A stretch of 64,000 bases of DNA from Mucor racemosus (Eukaryota; Mucoromycota; Mucoromycetes; Mucorales; Mucoraceae). Location: the NCBI GenBank assembly GCA_027405735.1, contig JAPEHQ010000001.1, positions 3,224,001 to 3,288,000 of the forward strand, read 5' to 3'. The position numbers and the translations under genes were made by a program. Positions 1 through 11,548 of the stretch are shown here, piece after piece. The number at the start of each line of letters is the position of its first letter. Position 1 is the first letter of the stretch. The notes below the pieces were generated by a model, which saw only the letters and a program-made list of their open reading frames with translations, made no database searches and was not told the DNA's origin.

Positions 1-189
1 TTGGTTTTCCATAAATTGAAAAACAAAAAAAAATAGAGAATTAGAAAAAAAAAATAAGTTTAAAAAGGTGTGAACGACATTGATTATTGATGTTTTGATT
101 TGCGTGATTGTGAGTGCTGTTGTTGTTGATATATGTATATATATGTTGATTACGATATGAGAGGAACATTAATATAAAAAAAAAACCAT

Positions 190-1615
190 TTAATTTCTAT
201 TGTCTTGACGCCAGTTGTTGCTTTGTTGACGTTGACCACCATTATTGTAACCGTTGTTATACACAGGCCAGTTGTTGGGAGCACGATCCTTACCCCATGA
301 TAACTATTGTAGAGCATTATGAATTAGCCGTAGCTCTCAATTGCCTCATTTCTTCATCAAAGAAAACTTACCTTGGCTTCGCGGCCATTAACATTCATAC
401 CTTGTAAATGAACAATAGCATTAGCAGCATTTTGATGTGTGTCCAACCTAATTCAATATTAATAAACCTTGTAGCTTTTTCATCCTTTAGCAATAAATAC
501 TTACTTGACAAAAGCAAATCCTCTATCAGCTTGCAACTTGACTTCTTGGATGAATCCAAATCTTTGGAAAGGTTGTAACAAATCATTATCAGAGGTGTTG
601 GGAGGTAAGTTACCAACGTAAACACTAGTAACATAGGCAGGTGTTTGTTGAAGAACGGTTTCGTAAGGAAGTTGTTGTCCAGGACGAGGAGGGGGGGCAT
701 CAGATTGACCCTTTTGAGTAGCCCAGTTGACACGAATGTTACGGGAACCCAATAATTCACCATTCATGGAAGCAATTGCTTGATCAGCTTCAGATTTCTC
801 ACGGTAAGCAACAAAACCGAAACCTCTAGAGTTTCCAGACATAGTATCCCTCATAACATGAGCATTTCTACAAAGATATCCAATTTAATATTCATGCCCC
901 TTCAGAAAACAAAACAAAAAACTTACACCAAAGTACCGAAAACACCGAAAGCTTGAGATAACAAATCGTCGGTAATCTCGGGTGCAAGATCGCCAATGAA
1001 GATCTGATATTGGTTAGGAGCTTCTTCCTTTTGAGTTTGTTGACCTTGTTGAGCCCAGTTAACTTTGATCTCCTATTAGATGCAAAATGGGTTCAGGAAA
1101 ATTTTTTTTTAGCTTTGAATATTAGATGTCCCCCCTCCCTGCCCCTCCCTCGGCCCCCTTTTTTGGCTATAATAGCGATGAAAGTAAACTTACATAGTCC
1201 AAAACCTTGTAGCCATTCAATTCTTGAATAGCTCTATCGGCAGCAATAGGCTCAACGAATTCAACGAAACCGTAATTGACGCTAGGCTGCAAAAAAAGGT
1301 TATTGTTAAATGTTAAATTTTGAAATGAAGAATTACAGGATTAATTGAAACGTACGAAAGGACCATGTCTATGCATCTATAATTGATAATGAATCAATGA
1401 ATACGCGTGTTTATAATTATTTTTGGATATCTCGACTTACAGCGACAATTTTGATGTTTGCTACAGAACCCATGGGTGAGAAATACTCGAGCAACATGGC
1501 ATCAGTGACTCTGCAAGGAAGAATTAGTAAACTACTACTTGATTTTAACTTGAATTTCTAAATGTCTGTACCTTTGGTCGAGGTTACCAACGTAAACGGT
1601 TGTTGTAGCAGACAT
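190..1615 (-). CDS. PUB1: PUB1/TIA1-type RNA-binding protein with three RRMs
   Basis: Eight exons: 1572-1615, 1441-1510, 1356-1376, 1194-1286, 927-1072, 505-867, 372-447, 190-303 (308 aa). Three RNA recognition motifs are visible. RRM1 starts at the N-terminus (TTTVYVGNLDQR). RRM2 carries YQIFIGDLAPEI and the RNP1-like SRGFGFVAY. RRM3 carries TSVYVGNLPPNT and DRGFAFVK. The tail is rich in Asn, Gln and Gly. This order matches yeast Pub1 and animal TIA1/TIAR, which bind U-rich mRNA, affect splicing and mRNA stability, and enter stress granules. One exon is only 21 nt (seven codons in RRM1). The start is the only in-frame ATG before RRM1. It shares a 246-bp divergent upstream region with the Rho gene. 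Family certain; exact orthology (PUB1 or another TIA1-like paralogue) less so. Confidence 0.9.
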
Positions 1616-1861
1616 TTTTCTTATAAAGTGTATAAAAAAAAGTTTTTGTAAATTGTAAAGGATCTTTTTTCTTTACCAGAAGAGAAAGATTTTTCAAAAG
1701 AAGAAGCCAAGATGCCGTCATCAAATGTTCAGCGGTTAGTCAAATCAAAGATGTAATGGTAGACTAGAAAAGGATCCAGTTCTCGAGCAAACTAATTTGT
1801 TTCTCTCTCTCTCTTTTTCTCTTTCTCCCTCTCTTTTCTTGTCAAAGCAATACAAAACAAG
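1616..1861. promoter_or_regulatory. Divergent promoter region between PUB1 and RHO3
   Basis: These 246 bp separate two start codons on opposite strands. A pyrimidine tract (about 1799-1842, mostly CT repeats) lies just before the RHO3 ATG. CT-rich tracts near transcription starts are common in fungi. No TATA box is clear. Function is inferred from position only. Confidence 0.55.
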
Positions 1862-2662
1862 ATGCCTTTGTGCGGTAAAAATGAAATCAAAGCAACAAAT
1901 AGAAAGCTTGTTGTATGTGGAGATGGTGCTTGTGGAAAGACATCGCTATTAAATGTATTCACCAGAGATTACTTTCCTCAGGTATGCTTCATTATTATGC
2001 AAAATCTCATTGCGACAACATTTTACTCATCATATATATATATATATTTAGGTTTATGAACCCACAGTGTTCGAAAACTATGTGCAAGAAATTACTATAG
2101 ATCAGCAAACAATCGACCTTTCTTTATACGATACAGCAGGTCAGGAGGAATTTGATAGAATCCGTTTGCTATCTTATGAGAATACGCATGTGTTTATGTT
2201 GTGTTTCTCGGTAGAAAATCGAGATTCGTTTCAGAATATACCAGATAAATGGTTGGAGGAAGTGACAGAGCATGGAGGATCTCACGCTAAACTTGTTCTT
2301 GTTGCATTGAAATGTGATTTAAGAGAAGAAAAAAGAAATACAGTTTTATACGAAGAGGTAAATGTTATCATTAAATTGGAAAGAAAAAATTCTGACATCG
2401 TGTTCCCTTAGGGTCTTGAAATGGCCAAGAATATCAATGCAATGAGATATTTAGAATGTTCTGCCAAGCACAAGCGTGGTGTAAAGGAATGCTTTCAAGA
2501 AGCAGCAAAAGTCGCACTTTCAGGTACCAAAAAAAAAAAAGGAAAAATCATCCCACTACTGTCTTATTAATTTTAAAACATGCATCATTATGTTATTATA
2601 CATATCTAGTCAAATTGAATTCATCCTCACATGACCGTAAAACCAAATGTATTTTACTCTAA
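1862..2662 (+). CDS. RHO3: Rho-family small GTPase, Rho3-like, CAAX box CILL
   Basis: Four exons: 1862-1981, 2052-2357, 2412-2523, 2610-2662 (196 aa). The G1 loop GDGACGKT, effector region [10 protein letters not shown]3 DTAGQEEFD, and G5 ECSAKH are present; the G4 motif reads [19 protein letters not shown] and the run after ECSAKH resemble fungal Rho3, which acts in polarised exocytosis and actin organisation. The last exon is tiny and easily missed: read-through of its intron gives a lysine-rich false end, while splicing 2523 to 2610 gives a tail ending in Cys-Ile-Leu-Leu then stop. A CAAX box ending in Leu predicts geranylgeranylation by GGTase-I, whose beta subunit is encoded at 42666-43998. 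Rho3 rather than another Rho class is likely, not certain. Confidence 0.9.
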
Positions 2663-2676
2663 AATTGTTAATTTAT
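2663..2676. terminator. 14-bp spacer between convergent RHO3 and HOM6 stop codons
   Basis: RHO3 stops at 2662 and HOM6 at 2677 on the other strand. Only 14 bp separate the stops, so the 3' untranslated regions must overlap and each poly(A) signal must lie inside the other gene. The position is seen; the overlap of transcripts is inferred. Confidence 0.5.
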
Positions 2677-3990
2677 TTAAAAACCTTCAACACGTTCCTG
2701 AATCTTGAGAAGATCAGTGAAAATACCATAGGCTGTAACAGCAGCACCAGCACCAGCACCCTATTATTTACATATACATTATTATTATTATTATTACTAT
2801 TATTATATCTACAATATATTTATTTCACTTGACATACCTGAATAATAACACCGTTGGGGAAATATTTAGTGGTAAATTTGATAATATTATCACTGCCTTG
2901 AAGAGAGGCAAAAGGATGTGTAGCGGGGTACCTGAAAAAAAAAAAAAAAAAAAAAAAGTTAATATTACCCAAACCAAACATGCAAAAAAGAAATGTCTTA
3001 CTTGGCTAATTTAACACCACTTTGTCCACCTTGAACATCAACCAAACCAACATAACGGAGAACTTGATTTTCCTTCAAAGCTTCAGCATTCAATTTAGAG
3101 AAATGATCATCATATTCGGGCAACTTGGCCATGAATTCATCGGTAGATTCAATAGATTGGAGTGCCTCAGGTACGATGTTTTCAACAGGAAGAGTAGATA
3201 AATCTAATTCAAGACCGGCTAATCTACCACAAATGGTAACCTAATTATGAAAATTTAAGTATACACATACTATTAAACCGAATTACAACATTTTTACCTT
3301 GCGGGCAACATCCATACCATTCAAATCGTCTCTGGGATCAGGTTCAGTATAACCTAAATCCTTGGCAACACGAACAGTTTCGGAAAAGGGCTTAGGAGCA
3401 GCAGTAGATGTCAAAGTGGAGAAGTTGTTGAAGAGGTAACTCAAGGTACCGGAGAAGATACCTTCGATTTTAACAATTTCATCACCAGTTCTAACAAAAT
3501 CAGTCAAAGTAGACAAAACAGGCAAACCAGCACCAACAGTAGTTTCGTGATAGATCAAAGGAGATCTGCCCTTCTTTGTTTGGCTGGTATTTACGGCAAG
3601 ATCTTGAATTTCCTTGAAAAGATCAAGAGAACTGGAGAAAGCCTTCTTATTGGGTGTGACAACACTAAGGCCTGCACGAAGCCATGTGGGGTAAAGATTA
3701 GCAACTTGTTCTGAAGCAGTACAATCAACAATAACAGAATGTTCGTTTGATTTAGCGAGATATTCAGCAAATTGAGCAAGGTCAGTTTGAGTACCGTTAG
3801 CATTTACTGTGGAACGAAGGTTTGATTCTTGATCAATAGGTAAAGAAGCATATTGAGCATCAGAAACAACCATCTTTTGAGAAGTGGTTAAACCAACAAC
3901 TTTGAATACATTTTTGTAAGATGACTTTAAGATTTGAGAGACTAATTCAGAGCCTACAAGACCGACACCAACAATACCAACGTTAACCAT
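2677..3990 (-). CDS. HOM6: Homoserine dehydrogenase
   Basis: Four exons: 3298-3990, 3002-3240, 2838-2931, 2677-2760 (369 aa; yeast Hom6 is about 359). Reduces L-aspartate 4-semialdehyde to homoserine with NAD(P)H, the branch point to Thr, Met and Ile, in the cytosol. The N-terminus has the dinucleotide fold GIVGVGLVGSEL. Then come TPNKKAFSS, YHETTVGAGLPVL, the family block EGIFSGTLSYLFN and GYTEPDPRDDLNGMD with the catalytic acidic and lysine residues. The C-terminus GAGAGAAVTA is typical. An in-frame ATG 69 nt upstream (4059) would add a hydrophobic leader; the start at 3990 puts Met directly before the nucleotide fold and fits the family length. One intron contains a run of about 20 A (plus strand). 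Confidence 0.95.
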
Positions 3991-6017
3991 GATTGAGATG
4001 AAAAGAGAAAGAAAGAGATGAGATCGATCAATCAGTAACCCCCCAGCACAATAAAACATTTAAAACATTGCGGCGCGTCAAATGTAAAGCTTTAGATCCG
4101 TTGAGATGACTACTAGTTAAACTAATCATTAAGGATGATATCGTAAAAATAAAAGAATATTGTCTAATCTGATATTGACGCTCTCAATTAGTCCAAGTTA
4201 AATGATATGCCAATAAAATGCTCGGTTACTAGCTTTGAATTATCATAAACATCGCAGCATTGCATATTTCGACAGGTCATTTATTGCCATTTATAAAGAT
4301 TTCGGAGGCTCCCTACATAATGAAGCACTGCACATTTCAAACATAACAAAGGCAATCGTCTATCAAAACTTAGAAACAGAAAATACAGGAACTATCAGTT
4401 TTTCATATGATGTATAAAGTTTGTTGCAAAGAAAACGGAGTTGAAATTTACTTTTTCAACCAAATTATACAGCTTTTGAAGTATGAATAAAGCATTTATT
4501 CATTAGTCAAATGCAAAGAAAAAAATAAGAAAGCTTACCTTGGACTCTAAAAAATACAACAGTTTTAATTTCTATAATTTATCATGCACCAGAGACCGAA
4601 ATAAATTACTTAAATAGCTGGCTTCCAATTTTCACTGCTTAAAGCCAAGACATTAGGAGAGACATATCTCGCCGAATATGTAAGCTACAGCATTATGCAA
4701 TTAATAAGAGCTACTTGTTTTAAAGCACCTTACAACATTTTAGAGTATCAAGGATAAAAAGTTTTTGTATTTTTTCACTATTTTCTCAAACTAAACAGTT
4801 ACATAAAGGCATTTATTTAGTATTCTTTTAATGGAAAGATAGTGCTCAACGAGGCCTATCTATCAGTTTTTTCCTCTCAAAGAAATACCAATTTTTGGTG
4901 GAGAAAACCAAGATTGAATAAATTCTTGATTCACAGCGATTTGGCACGGGTGTTTAGTCGACTTGATTTCGAATTTTCAACAAAAAACTTAATAGAACAA
5001 TAAACACACTGTAAAAAAACACCTTTTATGGTAAGTTTTTCTCGAAAAATATGGAAAACACGCCAAACTAAATCATCATTTGCTCATTCAAAAAATATTC
5101 GAATTTTAATAAAAATACGTACTATTATAGTTTATGACCTAGAGAATACGAGCATATTTTTTTTCAGAGTTTTCTTGGACAGTTACATATTTTTAAATAG
5201 CTTTTGAAAGCTGATGAAATTGCTGATTTCGAAAAAAAAGTCAAATATTGTAGAGATTGTCAAGGTGTTTGTGCATTCCACGAAGCTTTGAGAGAGCATG
5301 TAAATATATAATAACGTAGTTCAAAAGGTAAGGAATTTGAGTATAATTGCCTTGCTTGGCTATGTATTTTAAATAGTTTTTTGAAAATAAAGTATCTCAA
5401 AATCAAATCATAGCACTCCAACTGCTCGAAAACCAACTAACTGGAATGGAATTACAAAAACCAAACAAATTATTTGTAAAAGATGCTTTTATTAGAATTG
5501 TCTTAATCTGCTAATATCTTGTACATTTATTTATTTAACTATTGTTATGTAAACAATGGAAGTTATGGGCAAAAACAGTTATTTTTAACTGTCCAATTTA
5601 TGTGAGATTTTTGGCTACGAATTTCTTTTCAGATTATATGGTTAGATGCAGAATCAAATTTTATACAAAAACTTTTTAATATACTAATCCAGCTTTCTAT
5701 GTAATTTGTAATGTAAATTTGAAAAGAAAAGAAAATTGATGGAAAATTGACCATATTGAACTTTATGTGGTCAGGCTCCGCTAGCACTTCTGTAGCCACT
5801 CTTAACATGAATTTTACTTTTATTTGATCTTTTCTCATGAAACAAAAAATGCAAGCATATTTTGGATGCTGTTGGAAATGTATAGAGTAGTTAAATTCTA
5901 CTTTGGTTTAATTTTTTATTCATAAAAAATCCCAAAATGGCTTTACAACACTATAAAAAACAAAAGCGATATATCAACATATCTAAAATAAATACAGAAG
6001 CTCTCTTTTTCATTTTT
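3991..6017. other. Gene-free AT-rich spacer
   Basis: About 2 kb between the HOM6 start and the 3' end of the UVRAG-like gene. Only short, low-complexity open frames occur. I see no transposon ends, tRNA or coding exon. The part next to 3990 presumably holds the HOM6 promoter. Confidence 0.5.
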
Positions 6018-8185
6018 TCAAGATGTTGAATGACTACTAGAAGAAGTAGTTATAGCATCCAACAATGCTGGAGCAGTCATTGCGTGTGGTGTATTCAAAA
6101 ATGCGGCGGAGGGGTAACTTATTGATGATTTAGGTGAATGAGTGAAAGTATTAATAGAATGAGTGGAGACAGAGGGAGAAGGTGGTTGAGGTAATGCATT
6201 AGGTTGTAAAGTGAGGTGATTATGATCTTGCCTTATGGCACTGCTGTCATCATGTGTTGCATGTCCACCATTAGCATACGATGATATAGATAATACAGAC
6301 ATTGAAGTAGGTTTGGATGTAACTGATGTTGTGAGAATAGCTTGAATGAAATAATGTATATTTGGTAGAGTGTGTCGAAGATCAATCACAATAAGGCCGT
6401 AAGCGTTCATCAACTATCCAAGTGTGATTAGTTGGGAATATAATTCACAATTATACAAGTGTACCTGTTCAATATTCTTGTTTAATAAAAATACACCAAA
6501 TTCAAACCGATAACGATCAACGCCTTTAGCATACAAAGGGAAACTATAAATATATTAATATTATTTCAACTGATTATAGCACAATGAACTCACTCTCTTG
6601 AACCACTAATCAACGAAACTAAATCTTTTATAGTTGATCTTGAACTCATGGGTGTAGTTGGATATCTCAGAGGAATTTCAAGATAGAATGCCAACATGGA
6701 GACTAAATGAGCAGTAAAACCTAGAGCAGTAGCCACCATTTCATCATTTTGACCATCATAAACCGAATTTGGCAAGTAGATACCACGAATACGAAACTGT
6801 TGCGAATCATCATATGACTTTTTATATAGATATCAACATATAGTTTAAGAGGGGAAAATGGGATGTTTTCTTACCTGTTCTATGGGGTATATAGAGAATA
6901 AATCAGCAATTAGTTCCTTTTTTCTTCTATTCAATGTATGAAACATGGTCTGCCTCATTTTGATATTCTTTTCTAATACAATTTCATTTTCCTGTAAATC
7001 ATCAATTCCAACATCATGCCGATGAAATGCATCAAGTAGGTCCATTTTACGATCTTCTATTTCTTGCTTTTTTCGCTTTATTTTTTCAGTTTTTTGTGCT
7101 AATATTTTCTTTTGTTGGATCACTTTATATTCTTTTTCAACTAGATTTGATTTATGTTGGTTTAATTCTCGATTTAGTCGAAATCCTCTTTCGTCTTGAT
7201 CTAATATATCTTGAACATTTTGTCTAATTTCGTTTGAAGATGTTTGTGTATCAAATATGCAATCGATAAAAGTGTTTAATCTATTTAAGAAAAGATTAGT
7301 ATCATGGTTTACTCAAAGAGTAATAAAACTTACTTTATAATGCTGTTGTATGTATAAGATCGCTTGTTTTTGTGGACGGAATTCACTGTATGAATGCTGG
7401 CTGTATCTCCTTGCAAATAATCCAAATCTAAAAAACTTGATCTTTTACTTTGGTTGGTGATAACCGTCTTTACATCGGGAGCAGAGTAGAAGCCATCTTC
7501 CAATTCAACTAGTAGCGTATTTTCAGGAAATGTATAGTGCATTGATTTTCCTATCCATGCCAACGCGTTTAAATCCACTTGCCATTCAATTAATAGCTGA
7601 AAACCGCCATTATTATCATCGTCTACTGCCGAATATCCGAGTGTAGGTTCTGTATGTTGACCAGCAGATTCAGGTATTGAATGTCTTGTCCAAAGTCGAA
7701 TTATGAGTAAACTTGACGCAGCATCGTGCCAATTCATCCAATCAAATGGACATGGTAATGATCGAAAAGTTGGATTCATGGTATTGGGTATCATTTCACT
7801 TTTATAAAATGCAGGCTGATAAATATTTCCTGTTGAAAGAGTGAAATAAGCATCTAATAAGCCCAAACTATGCATTTGTTGTTCATTTTTTTGATAAGCT
7901 CTTTTCATTAATGAAGAATCTTCAACGGCAGTTGTTGTGCTAAGTGAAGTTGCACTTTCAGACCTCTTCATGCTATTACTCGAAAGCGACCAAAGAGAAT
8001 CTAATTGTAATGCAGATTCTTCATCCTCAACAATCTTCCATACAATATTCCGACCTGCTATCGATTTTATATGTCGTATTCTTTTCTATATTTTAACATA
8101 AATTATGAAAACTCCATTTTTTTATAAAACCCTCTTTCATATTATTTACCTGCCTCGGTCCAAATGAAGTTTTAGTATCTGTCAT
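6018..8185 (-). CDS. VPS38: UVRAG/Vps38-like subunit of class III PI3-kinase complex II
   Basis: Six exons: 8150-8185, 7334-8085, 6875-7280, 6594-6796, 6465-6543, 6018-6413 (623 aa). Residues about 90-230 look like a C2 domain (LLDAYFTLSTGN, SEMIPNTMNPTFRSL). Residues about 265-395 are a charged coiled coil. Then a BARA-like part with the UVRAG signature: FRIRGIYLPNS, ATALGFTAHLVSML, IPLRYPTTP, SRSTIKDL, DFPLYAKGVDRYRFEFGVFL, DLRHTLPN. The last 90 residues are Ser/Thr/Pro-rich and probably disordered. In animals and yeast this subunit joins Vps34, Vps15 and Beclin/Vps30 on endosomes for endosome-vacuole sorting. The conserved block after the coiled coil fits UVRAG better than Atg14, but Atg14-type function cannot be excluded. 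It lies 219 bp downstream of the Zn2Cys6 gene, same strand. Confidence 0.87.
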
Positions 8186-8404
8186 TTTAATATATCTAAA
8201 TAGATACTATTTTAACCTACAACATGTAGAAAAATAAAGAAAAGAAGAAAATAATGCGCGAATGGCACTCTCTTTCACTCACACCATTTTCTTTTCGATA
8301 GATACACACAGATCCAACACATTTACAATAACAGTTATAGGCTTAAATTTACATGGTCACGTAGTGTTTATTACAAATATTTATAAAAGGTAAGGTGGAA
8401 ATGC

Positions 8405-11400
8405 CTAAGCAAGTGTTTGCCAAGTTGTGTTTCCTTGATTGCTTTGATTCCATTCATTCCATTCGGTCCAATCCATAGAAGTGGGTATACCGAAAAAGGG
8501 ATTATTTGGATTGTTTCTAAATAATCCTTCATTATTACTATCTAATAATGGATGTGTAGCAGGCATTGATGTAGGAGGGGGAGGAACTGATGTAGTAGTA
8601 TTAGGTACAAATGATAGTAATTGCGATGATGTATTGACATTGTGCTGTTGTTGTTGTTGTTGTTGCTGGTGTTGTTGAGGTGGTGGTGGTTGAAATAAAG
8701 TATTGTTTTCGTTGTTATTGTACATGGGCATAGGGGGTAGAGTTTCCATCTTGGAAAATGCAGAGACATCTTGCATTGTATAGTCTAATTGATTTGGATC
8801 TCCAAGTGCATTATTGAATCCAAATTGCTTTAAACTAAAAGCTTCTGACATGGATGTAGGAGAAGGAGCTGAAGATTGAGATACTAACACAAAAGATTTA
8901 ATAAACAAACAAATAAAACAACTATTTCAAACTTACATGATCCGTCCATTGTGGGAGGTACAATCACTTCAGAAAGAGATTGTTGAAATTGTCTTATAGG
9001 ATAATGTTGTTCTTGTGGTGATTGAGCTATTACAGGTGTTGTTCTACCAGGTGGTGGTGGTAAAACAGTTTGTTGGTGTGAATGTACATTTCTCGTGCTG
9101 TTTCCACGTCCAACATCAGATAAGCGAGATGGAATTATTGTACTATCAATACTATTATCTCTTGAACGCACAGACTCTTCTGAATCAGATGGTGGTACGG
9201 CTACTTCAATTTCCTTATTATTCATAATTGTCTTTAGTAATCGATATAGTCTTTGTGCTGTACTTGACATGGCTCTTAACCTGGATATTAATGCAATACC
9301 CTTGGTTAAATCAGCTTTAGCAGGTGCTGAAAGTCGTGCATCAGGATTTTTCGTATTGTACATGTGAATCAAACAACATTGAAGCACTGGATAAAGACTG
9401 AAAGAATAAGGAAACATCAAGAAATCGCGAATTGTCATTTGAGATGCAATTCGAATACCTCGAGTTGCTGCACTAGTACCAATTCTAAATGATGAATAAG
9501 AAGGCCTTGGTTTTTTTCCATTTGCAATGGCTTCAATAAATGGACGATGTAGTAAAATCAATAAACTAAAATAACATAATAATACAGAAGCTGTATAAAA
9601 TCACGATATTAGTAAACATATCCTACAATATATGATAAAAGTCTTACCTGTAACAGGTGCCAAATAGCCTTTACTTTCATCAAAATCTTCAAAATCTGCT
9701 TTTTGTAATGCTTCAGGAAAACCGAAACGCCACTCTGTAAGTTGATGATCTAATTGAGTTACGATAGCATCACTTCCTTGCTCCAAACCAACTTTCTTTG
9801 CTTTTGGTGTATATAAACCTTGAAGGATTCTACCCAATATCTCAGATAATTTGATGAGTTCAATAAATAACTGATAAATGCCAACCTTTGCATTCAATTG
9901 CTGTTGTTTAGGTCTACACATGGCAGAAGGAAATCTAGGCTCTGTTGATGGTTCTAACGTTGCTTGATCTTCATCTGGTTCATCTAAGACTTCTTTCCAA
10001 GCTGCAGTTGCATCAGGATATCCAACATCATTGTCTTCATCTCTAATACTAATAGGTCTACCTAAAGATGCCGAATGAAATCGATCTGCAACATAAAGAG
10101 ACCACCAAATTCTTTTTCTTGTCTGTTTTTCACTTTCTGGAATATCCCATTCTTCACAATCCCTATTAAGACCTAAACCTTGAGCTAATCGAATAGCTAA
10201 ACCACCTAATAACCAACATGCTGAAGATTTTGAGTCTAAATTACCACTATGATTATGAATCAAAATAATGGCTTGTACTTTAGAGATAGTTGGTGTTGCA
10301 GCAGATGATGTGATAATTGTTTGTGCTTGGTCAAAAAATTGATCAGACCATCCCAAAGGGACATCCCATACAACATCTGGAGGTCGATTTGATTTGGATT
10401 TTTGTATCAGAGCTTCACATTCAACAAATCTTGCAGCAGCACCAAACATTGCATTTAATAGATCAGCAGGAGGGTATGTATCTGCCTGATCGCGATATTG
10501 TAATAAAAATCTAGTCTTGTTGACTACTGGTAATACAGGATGGATATTAGCGAAATAACTAAACGAGATTATAATTAGATTTAATGTCTTTTGAAAGCAA
10601 TAAGCACTCACATTTTAAGTAATCGATCACTTGTATGTCTATCTACACCAGTAACTGAATATATCCAATAATGAATCGGTTTGACGTGCGGTAATAATTG
10701 AGATTGAGGAACATCAGGGGCACTCTCTTGCTCATCTTTACCATCTTCAACTAAAACAACTTGCTTGCCAAACTTGCGTATATGATGGCCTTTCCATTTC
10801 GTATTTTTATCATCTAAATGTATCTTATTTGAGAAGAATTGAAAACTAGACATATCACCCAAATATTGAACTCTATCAGATGATGCACCTTGAGGTCGTT
10901 TACTTCCACTTGTTGTACTCATGGATTGAATCGAATCATGTCTAGATGGTGTAGGTAAAGGTGGATGATGATCAATTTGTTGTAGTGGCTGCATTGTTGG
11001 TGGTTGCATTGTTGGTGGCTGCATCGTTGTTATGTTTGGTTTGGGGGGATTTTGTAATGATTCTTCGATTTTTCTAATACGTTTTTCTAATGCGTCAATA
11101 TATCTATAAGATATTGTTATTAGCTTTTTAGAAAATAAATTGACCATTTATATATATATTTACCCTTTTGGTGGTCCACGTTTTTTTGCACTATTAGTAA
11201 TTATAAATGTTGATATCAGTTTTAAATGTTTCTTCAAAATGTCTTTTCCCCCCCCCCCCACACACACACACACATAGACACAATAATTTTTATTTACCCG
11301 TCATTGAATTCGCATGTTATTCCATAAGATACACAATTAGAGCAAGCTTGTCCAGGTGTAAAATAACATTTAACTTTTTTCTTTCTACAGTAATCGCTAG

Positions 11401-11548
11401 AATTTGTCTTTAGCAAATAATTTTGCACAAAAACAGAAAAGAACATTTACCAAGCACGAGTTATTCTATATCGTTTTTTATCTGAGGAGCTCAAATCAGC
11501 TTCTGAAATATTATCTGGTGTTTGCACATCAAAATAGTTGTTATTCAT
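8405..11548 (-). CDS. Zn2Cys6 transcription factor with fungal-specific (Xlr/Fungal_trans) domain
   Basis: Seven exons: 11451-11548, 11298-11396, 11164-11190, 10612-11103, 9648-10558, 8937-9590, 8405-8883 (919 aa). The zinc cluster is assembled across the first intron: ACDYCRKKKVKC then ACSNC and ITC, with Cys at 33, 36, 43, 51, 54 and 61. A 27-nt microexon encodes the linker KKRGPPKG, followed by a short coiled coil. The middle holds the regulatory domain (YFANIHPVLPVVNKTRF; IWWSLYVADRFHSASLGRPI). The C-terminus is Gln/Asn-rich (CAA/CAG repeats at 8641-8690) and ends in an acidic-aromatic stretch (MDWTEWNEWNQ), possibly activating. It resembles the XlnR-domain family of sugar and xylan regulators; its target genes cannot be told from sequence. 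Confidence 0.9.

Noticed and set aside
2524..2580. RHO3 ending in a lysine-rich tail
   Set aside because: This is read-through of the last intron; the spliced end gives a CAAX box.
2934..2957. A-run as retrotransposed poly(A) tail
   Set aside because: It lies inside a HOM6 intron without any inserted cDNA or target duplication.
3991..4059. Upstream in-frame ATG of homoserine dehydrogenase
   Set aside because: Would add 23 hydrophobic residues before the nucleotide fold; family members start where 3990 does.
6845..7227. Opposite-strand frame over the UVRAG coiled coil
   Set aside because: Complement of Lys/Glu/Gln-rich coding sequence; a shadow of the real exon.
8481..8769. Poly-Cys and poly-Asn frames over the CAA/CAG tract
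   Set aside because: Alternative readings of the poly-Gln part of the Zn2Cys6 gene.
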